The notes below the pieces were generated by a model. That model worked only from the letters and a program-made list of their open reading frames with translations, did not search any database and was not told the DNA's origin. From assembly GCA_937127435.1 (NCBI GenBank), contig CAKZLZ010000092.1, forward strand, positions 1-54,471: a stretch of DNA of 54,471 nucleotides, given 5' to 3'. Each line of letters opens with the position of its first letter. Positions within the stretch are counted from its first letter, which is position 1. This document shows, piece after piece, positions 25,856 through 34,509 of this stretch. The translations under genes were made by a program, and so were the position numbers. This DNA comes from an uncultured Verrucomicrobiota bacterium (lineage in GTDB: Bacteria > Verrucomicrobiota > Kiritimatiellia > SS1-B-03-39 > UBA6053).

Positions 25856-27064
25856 ATGAAATTAACCATCCTCTCTACTGCTCCGAACTGTTACAGCACC
25901 CGCCGACTCATGGAGGCTGCTGAATCAAGGGGCCACAAAGCGAAGGTGGGCAACACCCTCCGCTTTACTTTGGATTTAAATTCGGGAGATCCCGATCTCT
26001 TTTACCGGGGTAAACATTTTGCGATTCCCGACGCCGTCCTCCCCCGTATCGGCGCCAGTATCACCTATTACGGCACCGCTGTTTTACGTCAATTCGAGCA
26101 AATGGATGTTTTCACCCCCAACTCTTCCTCGGGTATTGTAAACAGCCGGGACAAGCTTCGCAGTTTGCAGATTCTTTCCCGTCATGAAATCGGCATCACC
26201 CGTTCTGCTTTTGTGAGTCAACGCGATGAGATCCTGCCTGCAATCGAACGCGTAGGCGGCGCACCGGTGATCGTCAAACTGATCGAAGGCACCCAGGGCG
26301 TGGGTGTGGTATTGGCTGAATCCGCAAAAATCGCCCAGGCCATAGTGGAGATGCTGCAAAGCACCCAACAAAATGTCCTCATCCAGAATTTTGTAAAAGA
26401 AAGCAAGGGGCGGGATGTGCGGGCCATCGTGGTGGGCGACCGGGTGGTTGCGGCCATGCGCCGGGTCGCCCAGGGAGACGAATTCCGGAGCAACGTACAC
26501 CGGGGCGGTCGGGTGGAAGCGGTTGAGCTGGATGAGGATTATAAAGAAACCGCCGTGCGGGCGGCCCAGATTATGGGCCTCCGGGTCGCAGGCGTGGATA
26601 TGCTGGAAAGTGCGGCCGGTCCCATGATTATGGAAATTAACTCCTCTCCCGGACTCGAAGGAATTGAAGCCGCCACCCATCTGGATGTTGCGGGGTCCAT
26701 TATTGACCACATTGCCGACCAGGTAAACATGCCGGACCTGGATATCCGTCAAAAACTTACGGTCAGCCGGGGATACAATGTTTCAGAAATCGCCATTCCT
26801 GAAGGGTCTGTGTTCGTAGGTCAAACCATCGAAGAAACCGAACTGCGCCACAAAGACATTGTGGTTCTTACTTTAAAACGTGGCACCTCGGTAATTTCAA
26901 ATCCCAAAAACTCCAGGGTCATCGAACCCGGAGACGAACTGCTTTGCTACGGAAAAACCGAATCTATGAAAACCCTGGTTACGCCCAAAACCAAGAAACG
27001 CCGCAAGAAACTGGACACCCTCAGTGATGACCAAATCGAAGCGGCAAAAGAAGGTTCCGTATGA
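25856..27064 (+). CDS. rimK: RimK-like ATP-grasp ligase fused to RCK_C domain
   Basis: A 402-residue protein. Residues about 1-290 are a RimK-type glutamate ligase: an N-terminal preATP-grasp domain, then ATP-grasp with LIEGTQGVGVV (phosphate loop), FVKESKGRDVRAIVVG and the Mg-binding MIMEINSSPGLEGIE. Residues about 310-385 (EIAIPEGSVFVGQTIEE...IEPGDELLCYG) match an RCK_C/TrkA_C ligand-binding domain, and a basic tail (KTKKRRKKL) follows. RimK adds glutamates to the C-terminus of ribosomal protein S6. The extra RCK_C domain is inferred to sense a small ligand. It overlaps the next gene by four bases (ATGA). Confidence 0.88.
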   Translation: MKLTILSTAPNCYSTRRLMEAAESRGHKAKVGNTLRFTLDLNSGDPDLFYRGKHFAIPDAVLPRIGASITYYGTAVLRQFEQMDVFTPNSSSGIVNSRDKLRSLQILSRHEIGITRSAFVSQRDEILPAIERVGGAPVIVKLIEGTQGVGVVLAESAKIAQAIVEMLQSTQQNVLIQNFVKESKGRDVRAIVVGDRVVAAMRRVAQGDEFRSNVHRGGRVEAVELDEDYKETAVRAAQIMGLRVAGVDMLESAAGPMIMEINSSPGLEGIEAATHLDVAGSIIDHIADQVNMPDLDIRQKLTVSRGYNVSEIAIPEGSVFVGQTIEETELRHKDIVVLTLKRGTSVISNPKNSRVIEPGDELLCYGKTESMKTLVTPKTKKRRKKLDTLSDDQIEAAKEGSV

Positions 27065-28149
27065 ACGGGGAACGCGAAAAACCCTCGGTTGAATACTGGG
27101 GAAAAACCCATATTAAACCGGGTGAAAAAAAACGCATCCGGCTTGAAGTCGGCGAAAGCTACACCGGTCTGTCTGTACGTCTCCCTCTTTTAGTTTGGCG
27201 GGGGAAACAGGAAGGGCCCACGGTTTTTATTTCTTCGGCGGTGCACGGCGACGAAATCAACGGCACCGGCACCATCCGCGAACTGATCAACAATCCGGGT
27301 TTCAGCTTAAAGAAAGGAACCTTGGTTCTGTTGCCGGTTGTGAACATCATGGGTTTCGAACGGCACTCCCGCTACATGCCCGACCGGCGCGATCTCAACC
27401 GCTCTTTCCCGGGGTCGGAAACCGGCAGCCTGACCTCACGGCTCGCGAACCTGGTGTATACCGAAATCATCAGCCGCTGTGACTACGGAATTGATTTGCA
27501 CACCGCCGCAGTGCGGCGAACCAATTTTCCGAACGTTAGAGCCGACATGAACAATCCGGGATGCAAAAAACTGGCCATGGCCTTCGGCTGTGAAATCATT
27601 GTCGACCAAAGCGGGCCCGACGGCTCCTTCCGGAAATGCGCCACCACTTCCGGCTGCCCCACCATCATTCTTGAAGCGGGCGAAGTTTGGAAGGTGGAAC
27701 CCACCTATTTGGAAACCGCCTTGCGGGGGATCACCAATTGCCTGTCTATGCTGGGCATGACCAACAAACAACCGGAACCCTGCCCCGAACCCAAAGTGAT
27801 TCAAACCACCCAGTGGGTACGCGCGGGAGCGGGTGGATTTTTACAGTTTCATGTTTCTCCGGGGGAGTTTGTTACCAAAGGACAACTGTTGGCAACCAAT
27901 GCCGGATTGCTGGGACTGGAACAGGAATCGATCTACGCGACGTATACCGGTTTGATTATCGGGATGAGTACCATGCCGGCCGTTTCCCCCGGGGACCCGG
28001 TATTGCACATCGCCAAATTACAACCCAAAGAAATGAAAAAACTGGAAAAAGCTTTGGATGCGGGAGACAGCGACAGCCTGGAAAACCGTTTGCGTGAAGA
28101 TCTTGCCACCAACCTACATGTGACAGATATTCCGGAGGAAACAAATTGA
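27061..28149 (+). CDS. M14-type succinylglutamate desuccinylase/aspartoacylase-family deacylase
   Basis: A 362-residue zinc hydrolase of the AstE/ASPA group within the M14 fold. Visible active-site parts are the zinc motif SSAVHGDEINGTG (His and Glu), RDLNRSFPG, the third-ligand region GIDLHTA and the catalytic-Glu region TIILEAGE. The C-terminal about 90 residues form a beta-barrel-like extension (FLQFHVSPGEFVTKGQLLAT), common in these proteins. Its partner genes act on glutamate tails, so removal of glutamate or an acyl-glutamate is a reasonable guess, not shown. It is coupled by ATGA overlaps to the genes on both sides. Confidence 0.85.
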   Translation: MNGEREKPSVEYWGKTHIKPGEKKRIRLEVGESYTGLSVRLPLLVWRGKQEGPTVFISSAVHGDEINGTGTIRELINNPGFSLKKGTLVLLPVVNIMGFERHSRYMPDRRDLNRSFPGSETGSLTSRLANLVYTEIISRCDYGIDLHTAAVRRTNFPNVRADMNNPGCKKLAMAFGCEIIVDQSGPDGSFRKCATTSGCPTIILEAGEVWKVEPTYLETALRGITNCLSMLGMTNKQPEPCPEPKVIQTTQWVRAGAGGFLQFHVSPGEFVTKGQLLATNAGLLGLEQESIYATYTGLIIGMSTMPAVSPGDPVLHIAKLQPKEMKKLEKALDAGDSDSLENRLREDLATNLHVTDIPEETN

Positions 28150-28619
28150 AAAAAACGGATGGGAATCGTGTAGAAATCGGCTGGCGGGAATGGATCGAAC
28201 TGCCGGACTGGGGACTGCGCTTGAAAGCCAAGATGGACACCGGAGCCAAAAGTAGCTCTCTGGATGTGGAACAGCTGGAATTCCTTCCCGACAACCGGGT
28301 GCGCTTCGGGATCCATCAACTTCGGAAAACAGACAGCATCAAAATGGTGGAAGCGGAACTGTTCAGCACCACCAAAGTGCGAAGCAGCAATGGGCAGACC
28401 CAAAACCGGATCGTGGTGAAAACCCGTATCCGTCTGGCCGGGATTGAAAAAGAAATTTTGGTCAACCTCACCAATCGACGCAAAATGTTGCACCGGATTT
28501 TACTCGGCAGGGAAGCCCTCAAGGAAGACTTTTTAATTGATGCGGGCGTGGACCATGTCGTAACCCCGCCCAAACTTAAAAAGAAAAAACTGTCCGGAAC
28601 CAAAGCGAAAGAAATTTGA
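28146..28619 (+). CDS. rimB: RimB-like retropepsin-type protease (Zn_protease family)
   Basis: A 157-residue protein of the family annotated as ATP-dependent zinc protease (PF05618), now viewed as retropepsin-like. The aspartic-protease signature MDTGAKSSSL is at about residues 29-38, and ILLGREALKEDFLIDAG near the end is the second conserved block. In Pseudomonas the related RimB works with RimK on the glutamated S6 tail. It follows the M14 gene with a four-base overlap and precedes the sugar kinase by five bases. Confidence 0.85.
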   Translation: MKKTDGNRVEIGWREWIELPDWGLRLKAKMDTGAKSSSLDVEQLEFLPDNRVRFGIHQLRKTDSIKMVEAELFSTTKVRSSNGQTQNRIVVKTRIRLAGIEKEILVNLTNRRKMLHRILLGREALKEDFLIDAGVDHVVTPPKLKKKKLSGTKAKEI

Positions 28620-28623
28620 CAGG

Positions 28624-29574
28624 ATGAATCCAGAAAATCCCCCCGTTACCCTTACGCTGAATCCGGCCATTGATGAAACGATCTTTTTAGACCGTTTACA
28701 GGTCGGTGAGGTAAACCGCTCCCGACGGTTACATTCGCAGGCGGGTGGAAAAGGGATCAATGTCTCCCGTATGCTCAGTCAGTATGGAATTCCCGGCATT
28801 GCATCCGGCTTTCTGGGCGGGGACAATCCGGAACTTTTCACCGCCCTGTTTCAGTATCATCACATACAGGATGAATTCATCAGAATTCCCGGGAAAACCC
28901 GCACCGGTTTTAAAATTGTTTGCGGGTCCACACAGCAAACCACGGATATAAATTCTCCGGGTTTGACACCATCAAAGTCGGCAAGGGATGCGCTTTTAGA
29001 AAAAATCAACAACCTGATCCGGCCGGGTCGCTGGTTTGTTTTGGCAGGCAGTCTGCCCGAAGGTCTGGATATGGATTTCTTCTGCCAATTGATTGAGACC
29101 CTTAAAAAAGGCGGTGCTTTAGTGGCCGTCGACACCAGCGGTGCCCCTCTCAAGCTGGCGATTGAACACAAGGTGGATCTGATAAAACCCAACGGGCATG
29201 AACTCGCTGAAGTGTGGGGACATCCATTGCAGAGCTTTACAGAGAAAGTGGAAGCCGCCAGAGAACTTCAAAAAAGCAAGGTGCCCCGGGTCATCCTTTC
29301 CCTGGGCAGTGAAGGCGCGGTCTTTCTCAGTCCCGAAGCAGAAAACATGGCAAGCGCAGCGCCCGTCAAAGTTGTCAGCACCGTCGGAGCGGGAGACGCA
29401 CTGCTCTCGGGGTATCTTGCCGGCGTACTGAGTGAAAGATCAGCAATGGATTGTGCGAGACTGGCCACTGTTTTCGCTTGGTGTAACTTGGAAAATGTGG
29501 AACGCATACTGCCTCCGCATGCCACCTTACTCGAACGCATGCAGAGGGTTCAGATCCAACCGCTTTCCCGTTAA
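28624..29574 (+). CDS. 1-phosphofructokinase-like PfkB sugar kinase
   Basis: A 316-residue PfkB-family kinase of the 1-phosphofructokinase/tagatose-6-phosphate kinase group. The N-terminal TLTLNPAIDETIFLDRL and AGGKGINVSRML blocks are typical, and the C-terminal GAGDALLSGYLAG carries the catalytic Asp and anion hole. It would phosphorylate a hexose phosphate with ATP. It is the last gene of the rimK operon (five bases after rimB); a functional link to the ligase/protease genes is not obvious. FruK cannot be separated from related kinases by reading alone. Confidence 0.85.
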   Translation: MNPENPPVTLTLNPAIDETIFLDRLQVGEVNRSRRLHSQAGGKGINVSRMLSQYGIPGIASGFLGGDNPELFTALFQYHHIQDEFIRIPGKTRTGFKIVCGSTQQTTDINSPGLTPSKSARDALLEKINNLIRPGRWFVLAGSLPEGLDMDFFCQLIETLKKGGALVAVDTSGAPLKLAIEHKVDLIKPNGHELAEVWGHPLQSFTEKVEAARELQKSKVPRVILSLGSEGAVFLSPEAENMASAAPVKVVSTVGAGDALLSGYLAGVLSERSAMDCARLATVFAWCNLENVERILPPHATLLERMQRVQIQPLSR

Positions 29575-30424
29575 GCACCCTCCCCTGCACGGCCTCAAGC
29601 AGAGACAATACAGCGGCATTATCCGTTTCCCGCATTCAGAAAACTTCGGCAACAGCAGCGGTCACAGAAAAATGGCGTGCATACAGGTTATGAATAAGGA
29701 TGCATCTTTATACACCTTACAAACCATATCAGGGTCAGGTTTTAATTATAAATTAATTGCTGCGATGTTCCCAAATAATAAAAATGAGTGCTGCGGGAAC
29801 ACCTTAGCAAAATACACACCCGTGACATGGTCATGACAATCCACATATCATAATCACAGAAGCATCCTCATTAGAGGACCCTCATAATTCCAATACCAGC
29901 TCATGACATAAATTGCACACCTTACATTTATGACTTTGTCGCGTATACGCACCCCGGACATTTAAATATACCAGAAGCAACCACATCGGTTTTTAAACAA
30001 CAGCCGAAAACCACATATGAACTTTCAATTTCCGACCCTTTTCCTCTAAAATTATTTCTCCACCCGGAGGATACGCCTTCAAGCAGAAAGCGCATCTGCA
30101 AGTCAGACAAAGTCAGATTCACGGAAGGGTTTTTTAATATAAGACCCTATAATAATATCACATGCATCAAACCGAATATCGCATGTTTCGCCTATTGATC
30201 GATCTTCGAATCTACGTCGATAATGATGACAGAAAGGAAACATTGTCCCCGCAGGATCCATACTGCAAGCAGCAGAATCTCATGCGGATCAAAGAATCCA
30301 TTCTAATTCACACAATCCCCAAGATATGCATCCCGAAACAGTTTTCAGCCTTACCCCGAAAGGTAAAACGGAAGGTCGAAAAGGAATGGAGAGATGCATG
30401 CGTAACAAAAAACAGGAGAAGATT
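29575..30424. other. Long gene-free interval before the GH16 gene
   Basis: About 850 bases, AT-rich in its right part, with only short frames that lack family features (for example 29432-29836 and 30162-30428, both judged spurious). No terminator was recognised after the kinase gene. It contains the promoter candidate at 30100-30153. A small RNA or gene remnant cannot be excluded. Confidence 0.4.
30100..30153 (+). promoter_or_regulatory. Putative activator-dependent promoter
   Basis: AAGTCAGA occurs twice in direct repeat, at 30100-30107 and 30110-30117, ten bases apart (one helix turn). A perfect TATAAT lies at 30148-30153, with no good -35 box. Repeats about 40-60 bases before the start point and a missing -35 fit an activated promoter for the GH16 gene, leaving a long leader of about 265 bases. 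Confidence 0.4.
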
Positions 30425-33400
30425 ATGAGAAGTATGTTGAGGAAATTTACTAAACCCCGAGCGCTATTTTCGTTGCTGTTTTCAGGTCTAATATGCCTTT
30501 CCTTACCGGCATTCAGCGCCTGGGCACCGGAACTCGTTCCGGAAACCATTGTCTTTGATTTCCGGCAGGAAGATCTTGCACAAGGCCCGGTCACCACCTG
30601 GACCTCGGGCGGGGTAAAACCGAAGACGGCAACCGGTTCCGCAACCAAACTTGCCAATGGGGGCGGCGTCCTGTTTGCGGGCGGCACTTCCCAAAATTTA
30701 TCCTGGGCCACCGACAGGGATGCTGTCTGGCTTCATCGTTGGTGGGTCGTGATTTCGCGGGCCGACATGGATGGGGTTGCGGGCAATGTACCGGTGCTAA
30801 CCGTGAACGGTGCAACCAGTGGCGGATGGCACAACCAGCCTTCAGTAAAGTTTTCAGGCTCAGATGACAGCTATAAAACCCTCATGAACAATCAAGATGG
30901 CTCGGTCATCTTGAAAGAAGATGCTGAAATGGCATTTACAGATTGGAATGTCGTGGTCGGATTCAGACGTGGCGGTAAATTACACGCCTGGATCAACGGT
31001 GTGGAACAGCCCCCTGTAGACTTCACCGGAATGGACGTCTGTCTGGATTCCGCCCCCTGCTATCTGGGTGCCAATAACATATCAGGAGAAAGTACTTTGG
31101 CTGCGGATATGGCGCTGGATTGCGCCATCGTTGGCCAGAGCGAATTGAACGATGCACAAATAGACAAATTGGTGGGATGGGCACATTGGCGGGTAGGACG
31201 GGAAGACCTGCTTCCGGCCGGGCATCCCTACAAGAGTGGTGCACCGACCAGTTTGGATGCAAATGACAACCCTGCCCGGTTTGATTTTGATGAAAATGCA
31301 TGGGATACGTGGAAAGCTATCAGCACCACCACCAAAACCGTAAATATCGGCAACCCGCCGCCCAGTCTTGATGATGGAAATGGTGACGACTATTCGGTGG
31401 TGTTTTTTGATGACTTTTTGACCGACAGCGTGGTGGATGACCGCAGCGGCACTTCCAGTGACATATGGTTCGCGCCCACCCATATCGGATCCGTGGTCGG
31501 CGCCAGCGCACTCGCGCAAAAAAAGTCGGCATCCCCCTCCACATATATTCATGATGATACCGGCATCGGTACCATGACATTAAGGTTATTGGATGTGAAT
31601 GGCAGCTGGAAAACCGGCGCATTCAGTTCTGTGAACCGGGAGGGTCAAGGACGTTCCTGGGGGAAAGGCCGTTACCGCATCCGGGTAAAATTTCCGGCAA
31701 TTGCATCACCGCGACCCGGATTTTTTCCGGCATTCTGGTCCTACGGCACGGAACATCTTTTTTGGCGTACGCGCAACCGCATTGAGCTGGATTTTATGGA
31801 ATATGACGGACTCAATGGTGAATGGATCAACACCTCACAACATATCCATGCCGGACCGGTTGCCTATAATATACCGGAAATCCGTCAGTCTCCGGACCTC
31901 AGTGACAAAATTATCGGCACCACCCTTAATTCCAGTCACAACTTCAACCCGGCCGTAAACATCTATGATGGTCAATATCACATCTGGGAATTCAGGATTG
32001 AAGACGATTACAGTTACATCATCGTTGACGACAAAGAAGTTGCACGGGTACCTTCCGAAGCCTGGATGCTGGTGAGAAGATACATCATGGTGGATTGGGC
32101 CTTAAGAGAATGGGAAAATGAAGCCGTGGATGGAGAGATCTATGATATGACCATCGACTGGATCGAAGTGCAACAACGGGAACGGGATTTGGAAATTGCC
32201 CCTTCAGCCTTTACCGCCCTCCCCACCCTTTCCGGCACCCGGGGGCTAGGGAATACCATTACTTGTACGCCAAACGTCAGCGCTTCACAGATTGAGTACC
32301 GCTGGTATAAAGACGGTGAACCCATTGTGGGAGAGATCAACGCGACGTTCGTTGAAGATGCCGACAGCGCAAACAAAACCCTCCGCTGTCATGTACGCGC
32401 AGTATCTTTGCTGGACCAGCCCGAAGCGTGGACCGCCAAGATGGGCCTGCCAGACACAACCCCTCCCAGCGTGGTTCAAAACCTTTCCGCAACCGCCGTT
32501 TCAGCCAACCAAATCGATCTGACTTGGGACCCGGCTTCGGACAACGTGGGCGTTCAGGGCTACGACATCCTCCGGGATTTGCAATGGATCGATGTCTCTT
32601 TAACCCCCAGTTACAGTGACTCAGGACTGTCTCCGGACACGAGCTACAGTTACACCGTGACGGCCTTCGATGCAGACGACAACACCTCCGCCGAAAGTGA
32701 CCCGGCCAGCGCCACGACACTGCCATTAAGCACGGAGTTGCAGATATCAGTGGCGGATGTTTCAACCAGTGTAGGCGAACCCATCCCTTACGCGCCCCAG
32801 GACATTCAGGGTACCTGCACCATTCATTCCCCGGGTGATTCGGCAACCTTGACCGGAAATGCATGGAAGCGTTTTGCTCTCAGCTACACCGTTACCGAAA
32901 ACACTGTGCTTGAAGTAACGGTCAATGCCAGCGATACCGGGGAAATCTGCGGGATTGCTCTGGACAACGATACCAATCCCACCTCCGGCAGGCGCACCTT
33001 CCGTTTTGCGGGAAGTGACGTAAATGGCAGCTACGATTCCTGGAGCTGGAAGATCTCCCCGGCCTATAGTTCCGGCTCGGGTGACTTCACCTACGTCATT
33101 CCCATCGGAAGTTACTTCACAGGTTCGGTAAATCACCTGGGGCTCATTGCGGATGATGACGCAAATGCTTCCACAAATATCACCTTCAGCAATATCAAAC
33201 TGTATGAGACAGCCCCCACCCTGAAGGTGGCACTCAACGGTCTGGAGACATCTGTGGGCGAGCCCCTGGCCTATTCACCCCAAGACGGCTCAACCTCAAG
33301 CTGTATTATCAATACCACAGGCGATAGCGCAACCTTGACCGGTAACGCATGGAAACGCTTTGGCCTGGGGTACACGGTGACCACAGACACCATACTTGAA

Positions 33401-34141
33401 GTGACCGTGAATGCGCCTGACACCGGAGAAATATGCGGGATTGCCCTGGATAATGACAACAACCCCACGGCCGGCAGACGGGCATTTCGATTTGCGGGCA
33501 GTGATGTCAACAACAACAGCCATGATCAGTGGAGCTGGAAAATCTCTCCGACCTACACATCCGGTTCTGGAGATGTCACTTACCAAATACCGGTGGGCAC
33601 CTACTTCACAGGGACCGTGAATACCCTCGGGCTGATCGCGGATGATGATGCAAATTCTTCAACCAACATCACCTTCAGCGACATAAAATTATACGAACCC
33701 GTCGACGCCATCGACTTCAGCACCAGCACCATAAGCTCATACGATGGAAGTCAGGATGCGGGCACCGCCGTGGTTGAAGACGCCGGCGCCACCCTGCATC
33801 TAAGCGGCAACGCATGGAAGAAGATCGACTTCGCACATACGGTTACCGCGACGACAGTCCTCGAGTTCGATTACAAAAGCACCAGTGAAGGTGAGATTCA
33901 TGGTATTGGATTCGATACCAACAATTACATCAGTTCAGATAAAACTTTTGAGTTGCACGGCACCCAAACCTGGGGGATCCAGGGATATAACACCTACACA
34001 ACCGGAGATGGATGGAAACACTACTCGATACCGGTGGGGCAACACTTCACAGGTGCAATGCTCTACATGGTGTTCACCAATGATCACGATGTATCCACCC
34101 CGACCGCAAACGGATATTTCAAAAACGTGAGAGTGTATTAG
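30425..34141 (+). CDS. Secreted GH16-type glycoside hydrolase with Ig, FN3 and binding repeats
   Basis: About 1238 residues. A signal peptide (about 1-35, ending AFSA) is followed by a LamG/concanavalin-like domain (about 40-270) and a GH16 catalytic domain (about 320-600) with the signature IELDFMEYDG: E454 nucleophile, D456, E459 acid/base. Then come an Ig-like region (about 600-675), FN3 (about 680-765), two related modules of about 155 residues (about 772-930 and 932-1090; blocks GNAWKRF, GEICGIALDND, FSNIKLYE) and a terminal module (about 1095-1238; GNAWKKIDF, GEIHGIGFDT). GH16 enzymes cut beta-glucans, agars, carrageenans or porphyrans; the exact substrate is open. The ATG at 30425 has AGGAGAAG before it. 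The last modules are shared with the next gene. Confidence 0.85.
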   Translation: MRSMLRKFTKPRALFSLLFSGLICLSLPAFSAWAPELVPETIVFDFRQEDLAQGPVTTWTSGGVKPKTATGSATKLANGGGVLFAGGTSQNLSWATDRDAVWLHRWWVVISRADMDGVAGNVPVLTVNGATSGGWHNQPSVKFSGSDDSYKTLMNNQDGSVILKEDAEMAFTDWNVVVGFRRGGKLHAWINGVEQPPVDFTGMDVCLDSAPCYLGANNISGESTLAADMALDCAIVGQSELNDAQIDKLVGWAHWRVGREDLLPAGHPYKSGAPTSLDANDNPARFDFDENAWDTWKAISTTTKTVNIGNPPPSLDDGNGDDYSVVFFDDFLTDSVVDDRSGTSSDIWFAPTHIGSVVGASALAQKKSASPSTYIHDDTGIGTMTLRLLDVNGSWKTGAFSSVNREGQGRSWGKGRYRIRVKFPAIASPRPGFFPAFWSYGTEHLFWRTRNRIELDFMEYDGLNGEWINTSQHIHAGPVAYNIPEIRQSPDLSDKIIGTTLNSSHNFNPAVNIYDGQYHIWEFRIEDDYSYIIVDDKEVARVPSEAWMLVRRYIMVDWALREWENEAVDGEIYDMTIDWIEVQQRERDLEIAPSAFTALPTLSGTRGLGNTITCTPNVSASQIEYRWYKDGEPIVGEINATFVEDADSANKTLRCHVRAVSLLDQPEAWTAKMGLPDTTPPSVVQNLSATAVSANQIDLTWDPASDNVGVQGYDILRDLQWIDVSLTPSYSDSGLSPDTSYSYTVTAFDADDNTSAESDPASATTLPLSTELQISVADVSTSVGEPIPYAPQDIQGTCTIHSPGDSATLTGNAWKRFALSYTVTENTVLEVTVNASDTGEICGIALDNDTNPTSGRRTFRFAGSDVNGSYDSWSWKISPAYSSGSGDFTYVIPIGSYFTGSVNHLGLIADDDANASTNITFSNIKLYETAPTLKVALNGLETSVGEPLAYSPQDGSTSSCIINTTGDSATLTGNAWKRFGLGYTVTTDTILEVTVNAPDTGEICGIALDNDNNPTAGRRAFRFAGSDVNNNSHDQWSWKISPTYTSGSGDVTYQIPVGTYFTGTVNTLGLIADDDANSSTNITFSDIKLYEPVDAIDFSTSTISSYDGSQDAGTAVVEDAGATLHLSGNAWKKIDFAHTVTATTVLEFDYKSTSEGEIHGIGFDTNNYISSDKTFELHGTQTWGIQGYNTYTTGDGWKHYSIPVGQHFTGAMLYMVFTNDHDVSTPTANGYFKNVRVY

Positions 34142-34168
34142 TCCACTCTTCTCATCCCCAAAAAACCG

Positions 34169-34214
34169 CACCCGAATGTGCCCCTCCCGTGGCATTTTCG
34201 GGTGTATTTTTTTT
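34169..34214 (+). terminator. Rho-independent terminator after the GH16 gene
   Basis: The stem CACCCGAA (34169-34176) / TTCGGGTG (34197-34204), extended by TGTGCC/GGCA pairing, is followed by a run of eight T. It lies 27 bases after the stop codon. Confidence 0.88.
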
Positions 34215-34509
34215 ATAAATTCAAAAAGTAGATAATGACTCATGCGTCAGGTTTTAACTTTAAGACAGATATATTTTTCAAGCAGACCTTCGGCAAAATA
34301 TTCATATTACCCTGCAAAACAGGTACTGAACAGCACCTTGCAGGCACCTGTAAAATACGGCCGCCAAATTCACCATGTACACTTTCTCCAGGATCTGAGA
34401 GCATCAACGCATGAGACATTCCCTCCCGGAGCGGCCCACCCAAAACCGGCCTTCCTCTCCTGCACGGAGGCACACTTCAAAAGCAACGCCAACCAAAAAA
34501 GGTGAAATC

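Noticed and set aside
29432..29836. 134-codon frame overlapping the end of the sugar kinase
   Set aside because: Its first part is an out-of-frame shadow of the kinase gene and the remainder has no recognisable feature.
30162..30428. 88-codon plus-strand frame before the GH16 gene
   Set aside because: Basic, low-complexity translation without family features; it runs into the GH16 start and its beginning coincides with the probable transcription start area.
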